Positions 57,239 through 64,000 of a DNA stretch of 64,000 nucleotides are shown piece after piece. The position numbers and the translations under genes were made by a program. Position 1 is the stretch's first letter; the number at the start of each line of letters is the position of its first letter. Under the pieces are notes generated by a model. The model was not told the origin of the DNA. It saw only the letters and a program-made list of their open reading frames with translations, and searched no databases. This stretch comes from Acholoe squamosa (Eukaryota; Annelida; Polychaeta; Phyllodocida; Polynoidae): positions 60,842,813 through 60,906,812 of the forward strand of contig OX439038.1 of assembly GCA_949317995.1 (NCBI GenBank), read 5' to 3'.

Positions 57239-57896
57239 TATATATATATATATATATATATATACTTATACTTTTTTTTTTCTCATTCACTGGGGGGGGG
57301 GGGCATCAGCAGGTGTTGTCTTGTCAAAGTCTCCAAAGATGTCAGCCACAGCTATATATGTGTACATATATTAAACACTGCATCAGAATGAGAGACTTGA
57401 GAAAGTACAACAGCTTGGCAGGAAGGACATTGCCTTATCTATTCCAGAATAACATCAAATAGGTGTCAGTCATGGAGTTCATTAATTATTATATGGTAAT
57501 GATGGTGGCATGAGGTGAATCTAGTCAATTTTCTATTGCCCTTTCTATTCACATGACATTCTATGAAATGAAACCATGATAAACATGGGATTTGGGGACA
57601 TTTGTCATAACAATTGATTATAACTGTGTGCAGATAGTCCAGTCAAAGGTAGTGCTGCTAGCTGGTGTGGATTCAACATCCAAGTATCTAAACATATTGA
57701 TGTTTAAATCTAAACAACTATTATTCAACTGTCTCAACTCTAAACATGTTTAGCATAAATGTTTATGTAGTTAGAATAAAAGTGTTCATTTCCTAAATGT
57801 GTAGTCGATGAGACACCTAACTGACCTATATGTTTAGGTTTTAAACGTGTTTAGACCTAAACATGTTTTAAATCTAAACACCATTTTTGCAGTGTA

Positions 57897-58276
57897 GAGG
57901 GGAAGCTATCAATTTGATATAGATAGCCTCACTATGTGTCATTGTGCTCAGCTTCGTTCATTGGTCATCACGAAAAACGTATTACCTGTATGTGATTGTT
58001 ATGGCCAATAAAAACTTTTCAAACTAAAAAAAAAAGCACTCAGCACTTTGCCATGACAACGCTCTGGTAACGAGGTTAAACAGCCTTTTCCTCGTCTGTG
58101 GTATGGACTGGAATAAGGGATCTTAGAACCCTCTGTACTAAAACCCCTTTTAACAGATCATGTCGGTCTGATGAATCGAACAACTCAATGTCATGGCCTC
58201 ATGGAACCCCGAGCCAAATGGCCACTCACTAAGGCATTGAGTTAGACTTTTAAGTCAATCACTATAGCGCTGGTTT
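57897..58276. other. no gene seen
   Basis: Flank of the DNA element. Nothing recognised. Confidence 0.4.
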
Positions 58277-58390
58277 CACAGGTGTAAATCTGTTAGATTA
58301 ACACTAATTTGAGGGAATTTATTCTACACTTTTGATTTATTATTTATAAGTCGTTGGATTAGGGCTATTCCAACGGATTGTACACCTGTG
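58277..58390. repeat. 114-bp foldback repeat
   Basis: CACAGGTGTAAATCTGTTAG at the left is the near complement of CGGATTGTACACCTGTG at the right. No coding content. Confidence 0.65.
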
Positions 58391-60279
58391 GTCGGCCGAA
58401 ATTTCGCTAATCCGACCAATATTTCTATTCTTTTGCATTATCAAAAATAATTTGATTATCAAAAATTTAGCCGACCAACGGCAGTAGAATACCAGTGTTA
58501 GACACTCACTAGCTTGTAAACCCAGTTTTCATTCGTTTCTCATTTACTTACTCACTCGCTGACTTACTCACTTACTTACCCATCAATACTCACCTTTACT
58601 AATGCATTTACTCTCCCACACTCACAGCTACCCACTTCGTCACTTCCACTCATTCACATAGATTACTAATTAAACTATAAACTCACCTAGCTTTAATGAA
58701 CAATTGTAGGATTTTGGAAGTTCTGGCTAGTGATTTATGATTAGATTATCGTAGTCATAAAAACCAGTAATTTACAATTAATTCAGCACTTCTTTGTATA
58801 TCTTCAGAATTTAATTCATACACCCTGACTTACATCCCAGAAAAAACCTACACAACACACTTACCTACCCACAAATTGTGCTTTTAAGAGGTAGAGTGCA
58901 GTCCTCACTCATACACCCAGCAGCTGCACCCTCTATATCGCTTAGCACAGGGCATCAACATAATGCTTCTCAGCCCCAGGGCCTCCCTTCCACCCTTAAC
59001 CCTTACTGAGCGTCATCTGCCGCACACATACAGTCACCCTTCCCTCACCTTCCTTCCTCTGCTGTCAGTCAGCTTCCACTGCCTCTACACATCCCTCTGA
59101 CAGTGTCTTGTCAAGTGGATAATCTACATGCCCCCAGTGAAATAAATCAGGACTAAGTATTTGGCTGCTTTTCTTACTCTGCTGATTGAGTGGAGATGGT
59201 CGTCCACCCTCCTGTTTTTTGTAAGACCACCCTGATGTGAATAACCTGACAACTAACTAAAGGTAGGCTGCAGCACTTGTCCTAAGCCCTATTGAAAAAT
59301 ACAAAATTAATAGAAGACCATTTGATTGTTCTTTGAATGCAATTAGTCATCTATGTGTCTCTGTGGAGACTCGCAAATTGAAACTGCAGAGAATTATTTC
59401 ATTTTAGGACAATCTTAACCTACCTTCATTAGGTGACTATTTCTTAGTCAACCTATCACCTAAAATACTGGTTACAGTCCATTTTATTCATACATCTACC
59501 TATCATTCATGCTGCATATATTTCAGTTTACATATATAATGATATGAATGGAGGGTAGGCATAATGGGGGATATGTATATTTCACAAGGCATAGACCTGG
59601 AGACAGGTGGAACAAATTGACACAAGCTGAGATTATGTATAGGGTGGGTTAGACTGACTGAGCTGAGATGGTAAGAAATCCATATTGAGAGCATGAGAAA
59701 TATGCATTCAACAGGATTGTTAGCAAGGGGGATAGGTAATATGAACAACATCAAGCTTGAGGGATTGGCACAGAGAGTACCTTGTAATATGAGCGAATGT
59801 AAAAAAAAAAAGCATTGGTGCTAGGGAGAGATGTGCAAGTCAAATATGAGGGATATGCAGAGTTGGGGGATAGGTGAAATAAAGGATAGGTAGGTTTTAG
59901 AATAGGCATCATTAAGGATAGATAGGATCAAAATGGTAGATGTGATAAGCAATGTTAACCATTAGGGCTTAAATAAAGAGATGAACAATACAGTTTAAAC
60001 ATGATGGTATGAGGGATAGACACCATGAGGGATAGGTAAATTGAATGATAGGTAGATTGTGGATAGGTAAACTATGGTGTGTAACATGGCATTTACCTCT
60101 TCTGATAGGTAAACTATGGAAACCTAGGACCAGAGAAGATTAGGTAAAATGAGGAGTAAGCTTTAGTAAAAACCTTTTGGGAGATAGCCTTATTTAACTC
60201 AAGATCCTGTCAGTAGACCGTTATAGGTATTGTACTTAGCATATTTATTTTTCACCTTTGACTCTACCATGTAACCCAG
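58391..60279. other. no gene; GGATAGGTA words
   Basis: From 59860 to 60130 the word GATAGGTA recurs about eight times without fixed spacing. The 83-codon minus frame at 59503-59754 is not supported. Confidence 0.4.
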
Positions 60280-60885
60280 TGTCCGAGTCTACCCACAAGC
60301 CAAGCCATACCCATAGACCAAAGGCTGGCGGTGTCAACTGCACTCAGTGACCCCGCCTCCTCCCACTGGAGGATACGCCGTCAATCACAAGCAGCCCACT
60401 GCATGCTGGAAATTCCTAGCAGACAATGTTTAGAAACAACTCCTCCTGCTGGATGACATGCCCATTGATCATGAGCAGCTCACAGCATACCGGGAGTTCC
60501 CAGCAGCTATATTTAGAACCACACTGAACTCTGTGAACCCCAGTGCTATGTTTGGGATCCCCCCTACATACCTGCACTGGAGTTCCCCAGTTACTATATT
60601 TAGCTCACCTGATACTATTTTTAGGATGAGCTGGGTGAGCAGCTCCTACTACAAATACCTGTGGAGGGAGCAGCTCACTCATCTTTCCACCTTCATACTT
60701 CATACCTCACACACTCACGTGAGATCAAGGCCCTTGGCTCAAGGGCTAGGCTTGGACACTGTTGGGCACCTTTATACTGTATCACCAACTATACCTCGTG
60801 GACTTCAATGAATAAAGTGGATATCAAACTGGATTCCTGATTCGTCTGTATTCATCCTTATTCATCATCTACGGACTCGTTGACA
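60280..60885 (+). repeat. 5' LTR of a Gypsy-like retrotransposon
   Basis: 606 bp starting TGTCCGAGTC and ending GACTCGTTGACA, an inverted TGTC...GACA pair. Contains AATAAA (60811-60816) near the 3' side and TATA-like TATATTTAG words upstream. TGGTGGAAAACCC, one base after the end, is the candidate primer-binding site. Its partner LTR would lie beyond the window, so the edges are inferred. Confidence 0.75.
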
Positions 60886-60937
60886 ATGGTGGAAAACCCT
60901 CACGTATCATCCCACAAGTTACCACCTCTCATGAGCC

Positions 60938-62809
60938 ATGGACAACAGTGAGACCCTACCAAAGGAGCCAGCCCCACAACGTATCCCTACATCTCAAGGC
61001 AGAGACCAGCAAGAAGCCACCAGTACACAGTACGCCGCCCCGATAGACTCCTCGCCAGACGCGCTCCAGCTGGACCCAGTGCTACCAGCCCATAGACGCA
61101 CACATAAACAGACACCTGTGAGTTCAAACACCTTACATTTCTCATCTACCATAGTGGACACCAACACAGGTGCACCTACCAGTACACCAGCAGGAGCCCC
61201 ACCACCAGGTTTAAACCTCACCCTACCTGGCTATTCACCCTCAGAATCACCACCCCTAAGATTAGGTGGTCTTCAAAGTACCACATACAGCACGCCTGAA
61301 AATCAATCACCTGGTTACCTCCACCTAGATAGCCATCTAGAGGAAAGATCCAATAGCCTGCAGGAAGCCCTGGAAGCTGCCGGACGGTCACCCTCATCCA
61401 GCAGTGATTCTGACCCACAGTGTACACCTGACCTAAGTTGGGACAACCTTACTGTACCGGACTCCAATCCCACCAATCTGCTAAGGCCGCACCAAAACCC
61501 ACAGCCTGATAGCAATCCACCTGGAGGAAACCCTAGGCCTTACTACCCCTACTCTACCTCCGAGGAAGACAAGGCGACACCTCCAGCACCAAATTCATCC
61601 CTGAGCACGCCTCCAAGAGCCAGATCCTTTGAAAGGCCATACCCCACCCATAGACCCAGGAGAAGAGTGCAATCATCCTCCCCTCAAAGGCCAAATACAC
61701 CTGTATTTTACAGACTTCAAAGAAGCTTGGACTCTGCAGCTAGAAGAGGCGACCTTGTGGCCACTACTCCCATACTACACAGAAACAGTCACTTCCCCGC
61801 CCATTTACAAACAGAATCCACCTCTGAGGAAGACACAGAAGTAACCTTCCCCCACCTGCACAGAGCACCTGCCTACCCAAACATGGCCACTGCAGCTCCA
61901 CCTCCAGAATACAACCAGGATGACATGACGAGGAACATAGTCAGAGAATGCACCCAGGCAGTCAATGACTCCCTCTCCAACCTATTAACAGGACAAATGA
62001 ACTTATTGTCCGCCGAAATAAAAAGGATTGGAGACGACTCCTCCTGCCAACTGTCAAGAATAAATGACAGGTTGAATGACATGGACACTTGGAAATCGCA
62101 CCTGGAGAATGACATTGGCCAAATACAAAGAAGAGCAGCTCAGGACAACGCTGATGTACTGAGAAGGTCTGAAATAGCGTCAGCCAATCTGTCTGACAGA
62201 ATCAACAGAAATATTGATGGAATGAGATCTGAAATATTCAGGGCCATTGATAGGACAAGAACACCTACCAGCCAAGGCCAAAACAGCCTTTTCTCACCCA
62301 CCAACACTAGGCTACCCCCTTCAGGCCAACCTTCACAGGTTATGAGCACCTCTACCAGAATGCCGACATCTGTACCGGTAGGATACAGGCTCAGCCCCCC
62401 AAGCCTTTTCCAAAATACAACCCGAATGATAGCGACAGGTGCCACGCCCACCCAACAAGGCGCGACACATGCAGGTCTTGGTAGTTCAGCCACAACCCAC
62501 CAGATGGCGCCCTCTACCACTCGTCCATCACCGGTAGCCGCCACATCACTTTCAGGCAGTGTTTACAACCATGTATACATACCCCACCAGGCACACACGC
62601 CCTACAACAACCCTATACCAATGTATAGTTTGTTTACAAACACTCCACCTGCCCAAGCAGCTGCCCACCAGCCTGCAGCTCAGTCCACACCAATGATACC
62701 AAATCTAGGACAATCCAATTTCTCCGCTCCTACTGGATACAGGAGTTTTGAACCTGAGCGACTCACATCTGCTCAATTAAGCTGTTTTAACAAGCCAGAA
62801 CCCTTTTGA
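60938..62809 (+). CDS. retrotransposon gag, N-terminal part (623 codons)
   Basis: ATG at 60938, about 50 bases after the LTR. Residues 1-320 are low-complexity, rich in Pro, Ser and Thr, with repeated SEED/SSDSDP-like acidic spots. Residues about 330-445 are strongly helical with heptad-like spacing (AVNDSLSNLLTGQMNLL, then SRINDRLNDMDTW, ANLSDRINRNIDGM), probably a coiled coil for assembly. Residues 450-610 are again Pro/Thr/Gln-rich. It ends at TGA (62807-62809) in the middle of conserved-looking text; the continuation is in the +1 frame (see 62808-63797). A long disordered and coiled-coil region before the capsid core is unusual but seen in some metazoan Gypsy elements. Confidence 0.7.
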   Translation: MDNSETLPKEPAPQRIPTSQGRDQQEATSTQYAAPIDSSPDALQLDPVLPAHRRTHKQTPVSSNTLHFSSTIVDTNTGAPTSTPAGAPPPGLNLTLPGYSPSESPPLRLGGLQSTTYSTPENQSPGYLHLDSHLEERSNSLQEALEAAGRSPSSSSDSDPQCTPDLSWDNLTVPDSNPTNLLRPHQNPQPDSNPPGGNPRPYYPYSTSEEDKATPPAPNSSLSTPPRARSFERPYPTHRPRRRVQSSSPQRPNTPVFYRLQRSLDSAARRGDLVATTPILHRNSHFPAHLQTESTSEEDTEVTFPHLHRAPAYPNMATAAPPPEYNQDDMTRNIVRECTQAVNDSLSNLLTGQMNLLSAEIKRIGDDSSCQLSRINDRLNDMDTWKSHLENDIGQIQRRAAQDNADVLRRSEIASANLSDRINRNIDGMRSEIFRAIDRTRTPTSQGQNSLFSPTNTRLPPSGQPSQVMSTSTRMPTSVPVGYRLSPPSLFQNTTRMIATGATPTQQGATHAGLGSSATTHQMAPSTTRPSPVAATSLSGSVYNHVYIPHQAHTPYNNPIPMYSLFTNTPPAQAAAHQPAAQSTPMIPNLGQSNFSAPTGYRSFEPERLTSAQLSCFNKPEPF

Positions 62810-63797
62810 CAAACCCTCGCCCTACAGGTCTGCAGCCAGATTCCTGGCAGAATTCAAATTCTATATAAGAAATGCATACCCCCGCAGCCCAACAATGCAT
62901 GCATCCTGTATGTATACCTTTTTAAAGGGCAGAGCAGCACAATGGTTTTTCACAAACATTTTTGACAAACCAATCATGTATGACACTGAGGCAGTCTATG
63001 CCGCCTTTCTCAGCAGATTCAACCAGCCTGACCCTGCCACAATAATCAAAGGATATAGAAACAGAAAGCAGCAACCCAAAGAGACTGTGGAGGAATACAT
63101 AGCAGATATGACCTTATTGCTATCCAACAGCAACCTGGATGAATCTGTACAAGTGGACTATCTCATAAATGGCCTCAAAGATGAAATAAAAAACGTTGTA
63201 CTCTCAGACAGCCCCAAAAGCATTAGGGAAGCCGAGACTGCAGCATTAAAACAAGAATTGGTCATGGAAGCAGCCAAAGCAGCCCATGCCTCAAACCAAT
63301 CTTCAGACTTGTGCGCCATGAACTACAATAACTACAATGGGCAAAGGAACAACAACAACAACAACAACAATAACAGATCCAGGAAGGACCAGTACAATAA
63401 CAACAGTTATAACAACAAGCCCCCTGGAAATGGCAATATTAAGCAGTATGACGATAAACCTAAATCAGGATACAACCAAAATCAACAAGGTTATAACAAC
63501 CCCAGATCCGGCTCAAACAGCAGATCAGGCTCCAAGAACAGGTATCAGTCGCCAGGCAGGAGCAAATCTCAGGAAGGAAACAGAAGCAGGTCCAAATCCA
63601 GCACCCGCCAGGTGTCCTTCCAGAAACTACTGGTCCCAGCAGATTTCCCAATCCCTGATGATTGGACCCAGCAACAAAAGAAATCCAGGGACCCAACACC
63701 AGGCAGAAATGACAACAAAAAGACAGGAGACAACCATCCTGACAACCAACCTCCTGATTCTGGACAAGGAGAACACTACAATGACAATATTGAATAG
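62808..63797 (+). CDS. retrotransposon gag, capsid-like part and basic tail
   Basis: The +1 frame continues from GACAAACCC at 62808 with no stop until TAG at 63795-63797; the first Met is at 62895. The capsid-type (Ty3/Gypsy gag) signature is readable: FLAEFKFYIR, FLKGRAAQWF, AAFLSRFNQPD, QQPKETVEEYIADMTLL and DYLINGLKDEIK. After it come an Asn-rich run and a basic Ser/Arg-rich tail (SGSNSRSGSK, NRSRSKSSTRQ). I find no CCHC zinc knuckle; the basic tail may bind RNA instead. The predicted internal translation of 300 residues starts at that Met, but the homology clearly begins earlier, so fusion to the preceding 623-codon frame is the likely native form. Confidence 0.75.
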   Translation, partial: DKPSPYRSAARFLAEFKFYIRNAYPRSPTMHASCMYTFLKGRAAQWFFTNIFDKPIMYDTEAVYAAFLSRFNQPDPATIIKGYRNRKQQPKETVEEYIADMTLLLSNSNLDESVQVDYLINGLKDEIKNVVLSDSPKSIREAETAALKQELVMEAAKAAHASNQSSDLCAMNYNNYNGQRNNNNNNNNNRSRKDQYNNNSYNNKPPGNGNIKQYDDKPKSGYNQNQQGYNNPRSGSNSRSGSKNRYQSPGRSKSQEGNRSRSKSSTRQVSFQKLLVPADFPIPDDWTQQQKKSRDPTPGRNDNKKTGDNHPDNQPPDSGQGEHYNDNIE

Positions 63798-64000
63798 GAC
63801 ACAGGGGAGGGCCACCATGCATCTTACAGCCCCGCCCCCACCTTGGACAACAAAATTGGAACGTCCCCCACATGCCATATTTCACACACAAATGATGGAG
63901 CAGAATTAAATTCGGCAGAACGACAGAACCACGACCCCCAGCCTGTGAATTGTGACGAAGACTCCTCATCAGACAGTGAGGACCTCTATGAGAACCAGAA
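63798..64000 (+). CDS. in-frame continuation after TAG (start of pol or end of gag), cut by window end
   Basis: After TAG at 63795-63797 the same frame has 67 codons without a stop up to the window end. It is acidic and Ser-rich (VNCDEDSSSDSEDLYENQ). An in-frame stop between gag and pol occurs in some retroelements as a readthrough site. It could also be a simple mutation. No protease motif is reached. Confidence 0.4.

Larger units (their letters stand above)
55624..57896. mobile_element. DNA element with TACACTGCAAAAATGG ends, split by an LTR element
   Basis: The left end TACACTGCAAAAATGGTGTT and the right end are exact complements over 24 bp. Internally both flanks are rich in CTAAACA/TGTTTAG words, and a TA dinucleotide may be the target duplication. 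Removing the nested LTR element leaves about 950 bp without a transposase, so it is non-autonomous. Confidence 0.75.
60280..64000 (+). mobile_element. Gypsy-like LTR retrotransposon, 5' part, cut by the window end
   Basis: LTR, leader, gag and the possible start of pol are present. Protease, reverse transcriptase and integrase would lie beyond 64000. The coding part is only mildly damaged, suggesting a fairly young insertion. Confidence 0.8.

Noticed and set aside
63337..63909. 190-codon frame rich in Thr (plus) and 169-codon minus frame overlapping gag
   Set aside because: Shadow frames of the Asn-rich and basic gag tail; the gag frame has recognisable domain text.

Overview
This is AT-rich nuclear DNA from an animal. 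The non-LTR and LTR retrotransposons, tRNA-like sequences, microsatellites, MITEs and absence of any operon all say eukaryote. Transposase-like proteins of a type I associate with cnidarian, mollusc and echinoderm gene sets suggest a marine invertebrate, but I cannot name the species. I see no convincing single-copy host gene; at most one candidate terminal exon (11339-11466, minus). Almost everything readable is mobile DNA, much of it nested.

Layout. 0.1-1.4 kb: two dispersed repeats that recur at 21.5-22.6 kb. About 2.2-9.9 kb: a positional inverted repeat (about 1 kb arms, each of tandem ~580-bp units) encloses an in-frame deletion derivative of a large transposase-like protein (6186-7046), two tRNA-like sequences, two hairpins and a MITE. 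12.2-13.7 kb: an element with imperfect terminal inverted repeats and a recurring GAGA-TTCG-TCTC motif. 14-17 kb: foldback repeats and pentanucleotide arrays. 17.3-21 kb: two of four copies of one MITE family with perfect 4-bp target duplications; one copy carries an LTR-like insertion. 22.7-23.2 and 36.4-36.9 kb: two copies of an unrecognised protein-coding repeat. 24.3-25.4 kb: a recent 576-bp tandem duplication. 26.6-32.3 kb: a broken LINE (minus) interrupted by a MITE, plus a 750-bp, nearly identical, inverted fragment of itself. 34.2-36.2 kb (minus): fragments of a gag-like protein with CCCH and CCHC zinc motifs. 37-46 kb: repeats carrying CTCF-like and RFX X-box-like motifs.

40793-44457 is the most informative object: a 3.67-kb DNA transposon with 169-bp inverted repeats and a CTA target duplication. 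It encodes a protein in which I can align the metal-binding acids of FEN1/XPG nucleases, the last of them replaced by glycine. 49-50 and 53-55 kb hold tRNA-derived repeats and a second LINE relic. 55.6-57.9 kb is a DNA element split by a small non-autonomous LTR element with two 358-bp LTRs. 60280 to the window end is the 5' part of a Gypsy-like LTR retrotransposon: LTR, then a long gag in two reading frames joined at a TTT-TGA-C site, then an in-frame TAG after which the frame stays open to the window edge.

The elements do not form a pathway. Their order of nesting records a history: LINE and MITE insertion first, then LTR elements and local duplications on top. Family assignments rest on reading motifs by eye; no searches were run.
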